Assembly (NCBI RefSeq): GCF_001514115.1
Contig: NZ_KQ948456.1
Coordinates: forward strand, 62,001 to 126,000
DNA from: Streptomyces olivochromogenes
GTDB taxonomy: Bacteria; Actinomycetota; Actinomycetes; Streptomycetales; Streptomycetaceae
Length of the DNA: 64,000 nucleotides
Reading direction: 5' to 3'
A model generated the notes under the pieces. The model made no database searches. It was not told where the DNA came from and saw nothing but the letters and a program-made list of their open reading frames with translations. Made by a program: the position numbers and the translations under genes. Below are positions 7,020-13,992 of the stretch, one piece after another (positions within the stretch are counted from its first letter, which is position 1; every line of letters starts with the position of its first letter).

Positions 7020-7958
7020 TCACCGCGGAGGTTCGGGGAAGACCACCCGTAGTCGTTGAACTCTTCTGTCCTGGCGGAACATGAGCCAGGCCAGGGTCGG
7101 CGGGCAGGGACGGACGGCATCCGGGGGGCTGATGACGTCCATCTCCCAGATGGTGATGTCCCGGCTGGCCACCACATGGCGCAGGTGTTGGCGCACCCCG
7201 GATTCCCGGTTCTGCCGCATGGCCGGGAAGGGGTGGGTGCGTTCTCCCGCTCGGCTGAGCGCACCGACCAGTTCGGCGTCGGCCGGCCACAGCTCGGCTA
7301 TCTCCCGGGGCAGATCGCCACGCGCGGCGCCCCGCAGGGTCACCAGGGCCTCCTGCCTGCTGTCCTCGGTGAGAGCGGAAGCGTCGTCGTGCGCCTGGGC
7401 GGCGGTCGACAACAGCACCTGGGCCAGCTTCGCCCTGGCCTGGTTGAGCCGGCTGCGCACCGTGCCGACCGGTATCTCGCAGGCGGCGGCGATCTCCTGG
7501 TACGAGGTGATGCCGCTGAAGTGCCGCAGCATCAGCACCAGCCGCAGCTGCTCGGGCAGTTCCTCCACCGCGTCCCAGATCCAGTCCCGCATCGCGTGCT
7601 GCTCGACGACCCGCTCCGGGTGCGACGGCTCGTGATCACAGGGGTGCAGCTGGTCGAGGCCGTCCAGTCCTGGCGTCTCCCGGGTGACCCGCAGCCGCAT
7701 ACGGGCGGCGTTGCGCACGATCGCCCGCAGCCAGGCTCCCACGGCCGCGGGATCCCGTACGTCCCCGATGCGTCGCAGCGCGGTCAGTGCGGCGTCCTGC
7801 ACCACGTCCTCCGCGTCGGGGCCGTAGCCGAGCAGGCTCATCGCCACCGCGCGCATCGGCGCCTGGTGCCGGGCCAGCAGCAGCCCGAGGGCTCCGGTCT
7901 CGCCGGCTTGCGCCCGGCGGGTCAGTTCCTCATCCGTGGGAGAGGTGAGGGGCATCAT
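7020..7958 (-). CDS. ECF-type sigma-70 family factor with C-terminal extension
   Basis: A 312-residue sigma factor. Region 2 is at about 8-75 (ARRHQAPMRAVAMSLLGYGPDAEDVVQD, AWLRAIVRNAARMRLR) and region 4 at about 130-185 (LPEQLRLVLMLRHFSGITSYQEIA, IPVGTVRSRLNQARAKL). Roughly 120 further residues follow, with WPADAELVGALSRAGERTHPF and ITIWEMDVISPP. Such extensions often replace a separate anti-sigma factor as the control element, and no anti-sigma gene is adjacent. ATG 7958 (or 7955) follows GGAGG. It lies 75 bp after the carotenoid oxygenase gene on the same strand, so it could be its distal operon member. The sigma core is certain; the tail's fold (SnoaL/NTF2-like is possible) is not. Confidence 0.92.
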   Translation of the reverse strand: MMPLTSPTDEELTRRAQAGETGALGLLLARHQAPMRAVAMSLLGYGPDAEDVVQDAALTALRRIGDVRDPAAVGAWLRAIVRNAARMRLRVTRETPGLDGLDQLHPCDHEPSHPERVVEQHAMRDWIWDAVEELPEQLRLVLMLRHFSGITSYQEIAAACEIPVGTVRSRLNQARAKLAQVLLSTAAQAHDDASALTEDSRQEALVTLRGAARGDLPREIAELWPADAELVGALSRAGERTHPFPAMRQNRESGVRQHLRHVVASRDITIWEMDVISPPDAVRPCPPTLAWLMFRQDRRVQRLRVVFPEPPR

Positions 7959-8033
7959 GTCCGAACGCCTCCGTCGCGATGGCGATGCGCGCAGGATAGA
8001 CCTTGCACTTGGGGTCGCAGGAGCCCTGCCCGA

Positions 8034-9407
8034 TCAGGGCCGCTGGACGGGCTCCGGCAGCCAGCTTCCGTGGAATCCCGCCGGGACGGGGTAGGGCAGT
8101 TCCACCACTGCCTGGACGGTCATCTCCGTGGCGTCGAGGACCAGCAGTTCCCCGGCCTCGCCGTCGTCGTTCGAGACGAGCGACAGGAGCCATCCCTCGT
8201 CCTCGCCACTGCCGTCCGCCGCCGGTACGAAGACCGCCTCGCCGGCGTAGCGGCTGCCAGGCGTCTCGTAGGCGTGACTGGTGTGGCGCGTGAGGTCGTG
8301 TTTGGCGATGCCGTCACCGGAGACGGTGTAGAGGTAGCGGTTCGCGCGCCCGGTGAGGGTCTCGTTGTGTGTGGGGAACTCGGCGTCACGGTCGTCCAGT
8401 GGGGACTCCGAGGCGCGGCCGGTGGCCGGGTCCAGGGTCCAGCGGTGCAGGACGGAGGAGGCCTGGGAGTGGCCCGGCTCCCTCACCCCGACCAGACCGC
8501 TCGCCCCTGTGGAACCGCCGATGTCCGACCAGGTGTGCTGGAAGCCCGCGCGGTCGTAGCGCACCGCGTCCAGCACGACGCGCCCCCGCGCATCTTCGTA
8601 GGCGTTGCCCACATGGAAGACGTAGCAGGGATCGACGTCGTACCACTGCACGTCGGTGCTTCCGGGCGTACGGGACATGACCCCGAGCCGCGCGCCGTAC
8701 CCCTCGTCCCACCGGTAGGGCATGCCGCCGCCGGACCCGGCCAGGGCGGGGTCGAAGACGACCGGCAGGTCCATCCACACGATGTGGTGCTCGGTGACGG
8801 CGAAGTCGTGCATCATCGTCGGGCCCGGCACCTCGACCGGCCGGCTGTCGAGCAGCAGTCCGTCCGCGGTGACCCGGTGGTAGGTGAGGTACGGCGGGGC
8901 GAACCCGGCCCCGAACAGGTGCAGTTCGCCCGTGACCGGGTCCTCCTTGGGGTGGGCCGTCATCGCGGTGGTCAGCCGCCCGCCGAAGTCGTACGGTCCC
9001 ACGGTCTCCAGCTCCGGGGTGACCCAGTAGGGAAGACCGACCTCGCACAGGGCCAGCACGGTGTCGGCGTGCCGGATCACGTGCGTGTTGGCAGGCGTCG
9101 CGGCCAGGTCGACGGTGAAGTCGGCGCGGATGAACGGGTGCCCGTCCAGCTGCCGGGTGCGGATCCACCGGTTGCGGTACCACTCGGCGCGTCCGCCCCG
9201 CAGCCGGATGCCGTGGAGCATGCCCGGACCGGTGAACCAGTGCCCCTTGTCCTGGCCAGGCAGCGGGTTGGGGCCGTTGCGCAGATAGCGGCCGTCCAGA
9301 TCGGACGGCAGGGAGCCCCGCACGGTGAGGTCGGCCGCGCCGTGCTCCTTGGGGACCGGGGCGAAGCGGCCCCGGAGATACAGGGGAAGAGCTGTCTCGT
9401 TCGTCAC
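8034..9407 (-). CDS. Carotenoid cleavage oxygenase family protein
   Basis: A 457-residue Fe(II) dioxygenase of the RPE65/apocarotenoid/lignostilbene family, which splits alkene bonds in carotenoids or stilbenes. All four iron-binding histidines can be placed: about His152 (TAHPKED), His200 (MMHDFAVTEHH), His265 (YVFHVGNAYED) and His446 (GFHGSWLPE). YLRNGPNPLPGQDKGHWFTG and DGMLHG-like segments are classic. The start GTG 9407 overlaps the TGA of a 40-codon reading frame (GTGA), and GGGAG precedes it, so translation is coupled. No other carotenoid genes are nearby; substrate unknown. Confidence 0.93.
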   Translation of the reverse strand: MTNETALPLYLRGRFAPVPKEHGAADLTVRGSLPSDLDGRYLRNGPNPLPGQDKGHWFTGPGMLHGIRLRGGRAEWYRNRWIRTRQLDGHPFIRADFTVDLAATPANTHVIRHADTVLALCEVGLPYWVTPELETVGPYDFGGRLTTAMTAHPKEDPVTGELHLFGAGFAPPYLTYHRVTADGLLLDSRPVEVPGPTMMHDFAVTEHHIVWMDLPVVFDPALAGSGGGMPYRWDEGYGARLGVMSRTPGSTDVQWYDVDPCYVFHVGNAYEDARGRVVLDAVRYDRAGFQHTWSDIGGSTGASGLVGVREPGHSQASSVLHRWTLDPATGRASESPLDDRDAEFPTHNETLTGRANRYLYTVSGDGIAKHDLTRHTSHAYETPGSRYAGEAVFVPAADGSGEDEGWLLSLVSNDDGEAGELLVLDATEMTVQAVVELPYPVPAGFHGSWLPEPVQRP

Positions 9408-9526
9408 GCGGTCGCTCCCGCGGCGGCCTTCTTGACGAGCGCGGCGACCGCGCCGGGCCTGGACACGTGGACCGCGTGGCTGTCGCCGGTCTCGCTCACG
9501 TTCTTTGCTTCCGGGGTGGTGGTCAC
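9404..9526 (-). pseudogene. Remnant C-terminus of an alpha/beta hydrolase, still translatable
   Basis: A 40-codon frame with a strong AGAAGGAG ribosome site before GTG 9526. Its stop overlaps the oxygenase start. DSHAVHVSRPGAVAALVKKA resembles the C-terminal catalytic-His segment (xSHAVxVSxPxxVAxLI) of alpha/beta hydrolases. The rest of the hydrolase, including the nucleophile elbow, is absent. I read it as a deletion remnant whose ribosome site now feeds the downstream gene. Alternatively it is a functional leader peptide that resembles the motif by chance. Confidence 0.55.
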
Positions 9527-9561
9527 GATGGGGTCGGCTCCTTCTCGTACGCAGGGGTGGT

Positions 9562-10140
9562 CTATCGGGGTACGGCCGTGACCGACGCCTGGGCGGCCAG
9601 CAGGCGCGCCTGGGCCCGTGCGGGATAGACCTTCGTGAAGACGGCGGGGCCGACGAGGCCGGCGACGTGGGCGGCGATGCCCACCCAGGCCGGGGCGTCC
9701 ACCGCGCCGCAGACGGCCAGGCTGACGCCGATGAAGGTGAAGCCGGCACCCCAGGCACTGGTGATGTGGTTGTTGACCCGGACGAACTCCGGCATGTCCC
9801 AGTACTCGGGGGGAGTCTGGCGCTTGGCGATGCCCAGCGTGAAGGGGCGCCGGATCGCCAGGGTCCCCCAGGCGGTGGCGGCCAGCCAGCCGAAGGAGAC
9901 GACGTCCGTGTGGTCCGCCAGCGCCGAGCCCGGGTCGGCGACGGCCACGGCGCCGACCACGACGAAGTACACGACGGTGCTGATCTCCAGGATCAGCGCG
10001 TCGAGGCCTACCCCGCGAGAGCGGTCCTGCAACAGGAGCAGCAGCCCCGACACAAGGCCCGCGATCGCGCCCCAGCGCCAGTCGAAGGACGAGACGACGC
10101 CGGCGACGATCCAGGGGATGAATCCGCGCAGATAACCCAT
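9562..10140 (-). CDS. Multi-pass membrane protein of unknown function
   Basis: A 192-residue hydrophobic protein with about five to six membrane segments (IPWIVAGVVSS, GAIAGLVSGLLLLL, ISTVVYFVVVGAVAVAD, FGWLAATAWGTLAI, SAWGAGFTFIGVSLAVCGAV, GIAAHVAGLVGPAVF). A polar loop with RRPFTLGIAKRQTPPEYWDM lies near the middle. ATG 10140 follows GAGGAAC. It precedes the hydrolase remnant and carotenoid oxygenase on the same strand with a 35-bp gap, so may share their transcript. No family name recognised; the conserved-looking central loop suggests a defined function. Confidence 0.8.
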   Translation of the reverse strand: MGYLRGFIPWIVAGVVSSFDWRWGAIAGLVSGLLLLLQDRSRGVGLDALILEISTVVYFVVVGAVAVADPGSALADHTDVVSFGWLAATAWGTLAIRRPFTLGIAKRQTPPEYWDMPEFVRVNNHITSAWGAGFTFIGVSLAVCGAVDAPAWVGIAAHVAGLVGPAVFTKVYPARAQARLLAAQASVTAVPR

Positions 10141-10312
10141 GAAAGTTCCTCGGTGGAATGGAATGGACGGCTCCGGAGATGTGCTGTTCCGAAGCCACCC
10201 AGTGACCTGACACCGACTGGATGCACGGCAAGCGCGAAAGTTCGAACCCGAGAACGTGACGCCCGTCACACCTCATGCCGCACGCGACCGTACGCACACG
10301 GAAGGCCCCGCC

Positions 10313-10729
10313 ATGACACTCGCCACCGAAGACCGCCTGGCCATCGCCGAGTTGGTCTCCCTGCACGGCCATCTCTTCGACGACGGGCGCCTCGACGAGC
10401 TGACGCAACTGTTCACCGAGGACGTCGTCTACGACGTGTCCGCCTTCGGACAGGGCGAGTTGGTCGGGATCGAGGCGATCCGGGACGCGGCCCTGGCCCT
10501 CGGCGCCGCGAACGCCGTCGCCCATCACGTCACCAACATCGTCATCACCGACGACCTCGGAGACGGCCGCGCGCGGGTGCGGTCCAAGGGGCTGGGGGTC
10601 ATGGCGGACGGCCGGTGCGGATCGGTGTCGTACGAGGACGTGGTGGTGCGGCGTGCTGGGGCGTGGCGTATCGCGCGGCGGACGGTGGAGGCGCGGCGGG
10701 TGCCGTTGAACGGGGTGACGCGCGCGTAG
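10313..10729 (+). CDS. SnoaL/NTF2-like family protein
   Basis: A 138-residue cone-shaped alpha+beta barrel protein of the SnoaL_4 type. The pattern includes LAIAELVSLHGHLFDDGRLDELTQLFTEDVVYD, GIEAIRDAA, VAHHVTNIVI, SYEDVVVRRAGAWRIARRTV and a terminal RRVP. Members are cyclases, dehydratases or ring-hydroxylating-dioxygenase-like subunits. GGAAGG precedes ATG 10313. It is divergent from the membrane protein at 9562 and isolated otherwise; the specific reaction cannot be assigned. Confidence 0.88.
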   Translation: MTLATEDRLAIAELVSLHGHLFDDGRLDELTQLFTEDVVYDVSAFGQGELVGIEAIRDAALALGAANAVAHHVTNIVITDDLGDGRARVRSKGLGVMADGRCGSVSYEDVVVRRAGAWRIARRTVEARRVPLNGVTRA

Positions 10730-10742
10730 CGCTATCGCGCGC

Positions 10743-11135
10743 TCAGCCCAACTCGCCCCGTTCCACGCAGAATTCGTTGCCCTCGGGGTCGGTGAGGGTG
10801 ATCCAGCCGCCGCCGTCCGGGCGGGTGTGGTCGGCGACCTGGCGGGCGCCGAGGGAGAGGGCGCGGGCGACCTCCTGGGCGCGGGTGCGGCCCTGCGGCT
10901 GAAGGTCGAAGTGGATGCGGTTCTTGGCCGACTTGCCCTCGGGGACGCGTACGAAAAGCAGCGTCGGGCCGCCGGACGGGTCGCGCAGCAGCGCCTCCGG
11001 GTCGCCCGGCTTGTCGTCGTCGTCCAGCGGACGGCCGAGCAACTCGCTCCAGAACAGGCCGAGATCGTAGGGATCACCGGTGCAGTCGAAGGTGAGGGTG
11101 CGGATGGTGGGGTTCAGCCCCGCCGACTCGCCCAT
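10743..11135 (-). CDS. VOC (glyoxalase/bleomycin-resistance fold) protein
   Basis: A 130-residue single VOC domain of the glyoxalase-like_6 type, with LGLFWSELLGRPL, TLLFVRVPEGKSAKNRIHFDLQP and a C-terminal ITLTDPEGNEFCVE. Such proteins bind small molecules or metals; substrate unknown. It starts 4 bp after the DinB gene stop, with AAGGGAG overlapping that stop, so the two are an operon. It converges with the SnoaL-like gene (13-bp gap). Confidence 0.92.
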   Translation of the reverse strand: MGESAGLNPTIRTLTFDCTGDPYDLGLFWSELLGRPLDDDDKPGDPEALLRDPSGGPTLLFVRVPEGKSAKNRIHFDLQPQGRTRAQEVARALSLGARQVADHTRPDGGGWITLTDPEGNEFCVERGELG

Positions 11136-11139
11136 GGCT

Positions 11140-11652
11140 TCAGGCTCCCTTCTCGCCGTCGACCAGTTCCCGGACGATGTCCAGGTGGCCGTTGTGCCGA
11201 GCGGTCTCCTCGACCAGGTGGAGCACGATCCAGCGCAGGTCCATGTACCGGCCGTCGCGGAACGTGCGCTTGGCCCTGGTGTCCAGGTCGTGCTCGGCGA
11301 CCAGAAGACGGTACCGGGCGCTCTGTTCCTCGTACTCGTCGAGGAGTTGGGGCAACGGCACATCGACGGCGATCCGCATCTCCGGATCGGGATCCTCCTC
11401 CGTCGCGGCCGCGATCGGCCCGTCGTCCTCCTCGCCGAGGAACATCACGTGGAACCAGTAGTGCTCGACCCAGCGCAGGTGGCTGATCAGCCCGCACAGC
11501 GTCATCAGCGGGGATCCGGGGAGCGGGGCCTGCCGCGCGCCCTCCGGCGAGACCCCCTCGCACTTGGCGCGGGCGGTGGCACGGGCGTAGTCGAGGAAGG
11601 TGGCCAGCTGGGTGCGTTCGTCCCACGCGGTGGGTGTATCGGTTCGCGTCAT
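11140..11652 (-). CDS. DinB/DUF664 family protein
   Basis: A 170-residue four-helix-bundle DinB-superfamily protein (DUF664, 'mini-circle' type). Potential metal-binding residues include His in GLISHLRWVEHYWFH and His in VEETARHNGHLD. DUF664 members in actinomycetes may act as bacillithiol/mycothiol-type transferases. ATG 11652 faces the divergent oxidase gene across a palindrome-rich 109-bp gap. It is first gene of a DinB-VOC operon, so both may respond to the same signal as the oxidase. Confidence 0.92.
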   Translation of the reverse strand: MTRTDTPTAWDERTQLATFLDYARATARAKCEGVSPEGARQAPLPGSPLMTLCGLISHLRWVEHYWFHVMFLGEEDDGPIAAATEEDPDPEMRIAVDVPLPQLLDEYEEQSARYRLLVAEHDLDTRAKRTFRDGRYMDLRWIVLHLVEETARHNGHLDIVRELVDGEKGA

Positions 11653-11709
11653 AGGGGTGCAGCATCACGGTCCCGCTCCTCGGTGTCGAGCGAATTAGAC
11701 CGCCGAGGC

Positions 11710-11752
11710 GGGTGCCTGAGGCACCCTTGCTTCGTCGTACCGTACGACGAAG
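11710..11752. promoter_or_regulatory. Two palindromes in the divergent DinB/oxidase promoter region
   Basis: Palindrome 1 (11710-11726) is GGGTGCCT-G-AGGCACCC. Palindrome 2 (11730-11752) has perfect 11-bp arms (left arm CTTCGTCGTAC) around a single central C and ends 9 bp before the GTG of the oxidase. Single-base centres favour protein operators over RNA hairpins. The second resembles sites of GntR- or TetR-type repressors; the regulator is not encoded nearby. Confidence 0.55.
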
Positions 11753-11761
11753 GGATGTCAG

Positions 11762-12826
11762 GTGACAGACATCGGACGCTGGATGGACGGTCTTCAGGAC
11801 CGGGCCGCCGAGGTGCTGCCGGAGGACGTCTACGCGTACTTCCGGCGCGGCACCGGTCGCGGCCTGAGCGTCGCGGAGGCGACCGCGGCCTGGGACCAGT
11901 TCCGCTTCCGGGCACGGCTGTTGCGGGACGTCTCGACGTGCGACGCCTCCACGACCGTACTCGGCACGCCCGTTCGTACGCCCGTACTCGTCGCGCCCAG
12001 CACCCTGCAGCGCAGGGCCCACCCGGACGGGGAGGCCGCCACCGCACGGGGCGTCGCGGCGGCGGGATCGCTGCTGGCGGTGACCTCGAACACCGCGGTG
12101 CCGTTCGCGGACCTGGTGCCGAGCGGGGCGCCGTGGTGGGTGCAGGTGTACGTGGCCCGGGACCCCGTACTGACCATCGAGACGCTGGAGCGGGCCCTCG
12201 CCGCCGGGGCGCGAGCGGTCGTCCTGACCGCCGACACACCGGTCAGCGGGGCGCGCGGCAAACGTGGCGCGCAGGTCGACGACTTCATCGGGCCGGAAGA
12301 CCTGTACGGCAACGTCACCGGGATTCCCTCGCCCGAGGCGGCGGAGCGCGCACCCGATCTGACCCTCGACGTCATCGGCTGGCTGCGTGAACGGGCCCAC
12401 GGCCTCCCCGTCGTCGTCAAGGGCGTGCTGCGCGGTGACGACGCCCGGGAACTGGTGGCCGCGGGGGCGTCCGGCCTCATCGTCTCCAACCACGGCGGGC
12501 GGCAACTGGACGGGCTGGTGCCCACCGCCTGGGCCCTGCCGGAGGTCGTCGACGCGGTGGCGGGCACCGGTGCCGAGGTCTACGCCGACGGCGGGCTGCG
12601 CCGCGGCGCCCACATCCTCGCCGCCCTCGCCCTCGGCGCCCGTGCCGTGTTCATCGGCCGGCCCGTCCTGTGGGCGCTGACCGTCCGCGGCGCCGCCGGT
12701 GTGACCCGCCTGATCGACGACCTCACCGACGAACTCGTCGAGGCGATGAGCCTGACCGGCACACCGAGCGTCCCCGAACTGACTCGCGACCTTCTGTGGG
12801 CGGCTCCCCGACCGCCGCTCGATTGA
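11762..12826 (+). CDS. FMN-dependent alpha-hydroxy-acid oxidase/dehydrogenase
   Basis: A 354-residue (beta/alpha)8-barrel flavoprotein of the lactate/glycolate/mandelate oxidase family. It oxidises 2-hydroxyacids to 2-oxoacids. The catalytic motif SNHGGRQLD is at about 243-251. The flavin-binding part includes PVVVKGVLRGDDA (Lys), ADGGLRRG and GARAVFIGRP. The N-terminal VLGTPVRTPVLVAPSTLQRRAHPDGE is also typical. GTG 11762 follows AAGGGA. A perfect palindrome directly upstream implies local repression. Whether it is an oxidase, monooxygenase or dehydrogenase cannot be told from sequence; L-lactate is a common substrate. Confidence 0.93.
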   Translation: MTDIGRWMDGLQDRAAEVLPEDVYAYFRRGTGRGLSVAEATAAWDQFRFRARLLRDVSTCDASTTVLGTPVRTPVLVAPSTLQRRAHPDGEAATARGVAAAGSLLAVTSNTAVPFADLVPSGAPWWVQVYVARDPVLTIETLERALAAGARAVVLTADTPVSGARGKRGAQVDDFIGPEDLYGNVTGIPSPEAAERAPDLTLDVIGWLRERAHGLPVVVKGVLRGDDARELVAAGASGLIVSNHGGRQLDGLVPTAWALPEVVDAVAGTGAEVYADGGLRRGAHILAALALGARAVFIGRPVLWALTVRGAAGVTRLIDDLTDELVEAMSLTGTPSVPELTRDLLWAAPRPPLD

Positions 12827-12997
12827 TCGAACGTGCGGGCCTTCGGCGGTCGAGCTGTCTCGAAATGCGCGGTGTGACCTGCTGTGTCACCGTCATGTCA
12901 CAGACAGCCCGGCAGGTGAACCCCGGAAGCCGATGACGCGCTCTGAAGCGACGAGTGCCGGCGAGAGACCGGCGCCTGAACCACTTCGGGGGACTTC

Positions 12998-13696
12998 ATG
13001 TACGGCATCGGTATCCGCAGAGTCGCGACGGCCGTGGTGACCGCGTCGGCGGCCACCCTGCTCATGACCGCGTGTCAGCCGGGCGGGAGCCCGGCGGGGG
13101 CGGGCTCTTCGCCGTCGGGCGCTCCGGTCAAGCCGGCGGCGTCCACTTCGACCTCCAGCTCCGCTTCCCCCTCCACGCCCTCCACGCCCTCCACCCCCGC
13201 CGCATCCGTCACGTCCGGCTCGCCGTCGCACACCGCGACGCCGTCCACCGGTGCGAAGGCCTGCGGGGTGTCGGATCTCAAGGCGTCCATGTACCAGGCC
13301 GCGGTGCGGCCGGACGGTACCGGGACCGGCGCGGCGATCGTCGAGTTCACCAACGTGTCCGGCAAGGCGTGCACCGTCCAGGGGTATCCGACCGTGGCGG
13401 GGGCGGGCAACGGTTCCCCCGAGAAGAACCGTCCGCTCAAGGTGACCACGACCGGGGGCGCGTCCGCGGTGAAGATCGCGGCGGGCGGGAAGGCGTGGAC
13501 GAAGCTGACGTTCGTGCAGGTCCAGGGTGAGGCCGACGGCTACTGCAAGTCCGGAGCCACGCCCGCGAGCTACCCGACCCTGGTGGTGGGTGTCCCGGGT
13601 GCCGGGGCGCACCAGGTCGCGCTGACGGACGGTGTCATCGCCGAGTGCGACGACAAGGCGACGGTCACCGCCCTCTCCGCGGCCAAACCCTCCTGA
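12998..13696 (+). CDS. DUF4232 secreted lipoprotein
   Basis: A 232-residue lipoprotein. The signal peptide ends at LLMTAC (Cys26), followed by a Ser/Thr/Pro/Ala-rich linker of about 60 residues (repeats of STPSTPSTP type). The C-terminal DUF4232 beta-sandwich (about 88-230) contains CGVSDL, IVEFTNVSGKACTVQGYP and VALTDGVIAEC. Family members are surface-exposed; their role is unknown. Expression probably starts within the 171-bp upstream gap, where GTGAC/GTCAC arms (12872-12888) form a short inverted repeat. No functional partner adjacent. Confidence 0.92.
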   Translation: MYGIGIRRVATAVVTASAATLLMTACQPGGSPAGAGSSPSGAPVKPAASTSTSSSASPSTPSTPSTPAASVTSGSPSHTATPSTGAKACGVSDLKASMYQAAVRPDGTGTGAAIVEFTNVSGKACTVQGYPTVAGAGNGSPEKNRPLKVTTTGGASAVKIAAGGKAWTKLTFVQVQGEADGYCKSGATPASYPTLVVGVPGAGAHQVALTDGVIAECDDKATVTALSAAKPS

Positions 13697-13992
13697 CCCA
13701 CCCTGCCCCGGCCCACAGCGCGGACAGGGGGGCGTAGACGAGGGCGGCGAGCGGGATCAGGGACATGACCGACGCAGCGGCCGGGCGGGGGCGGAGCCTG
13801 AGGGCGGGATGAGGAACGCGATCTCCGCCGGCGTAACCCCCGTACCGGCCGTACCGCGTAATCCGCCCGCGCCGAGCCCCTCATACGGCCCTGGGGAGAC
13901 CCACCCCTGTGGACAATGGCCGCACCTTGCCCCAAGTTCTCGGCTTCGCTCGAACAGGGGGGACCCCCATCCTTGTCCCCGAAAGGCCCCGC
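13697..13992. other. Intergenic stretch with a possible gene remnant
   Basis: Between the lipoprotein and the GH35 gene I see no full gene. On the minus strand about 13666-13800 reads as a short membrane-like peptide (MSLIPLAALVYAPLSALWAG from 13766). It ends inside the DUF4232 coding region and has no credible start further upstream. It could be a decayed gene end or part of a dispersed sequence. Confidence 0.3.
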
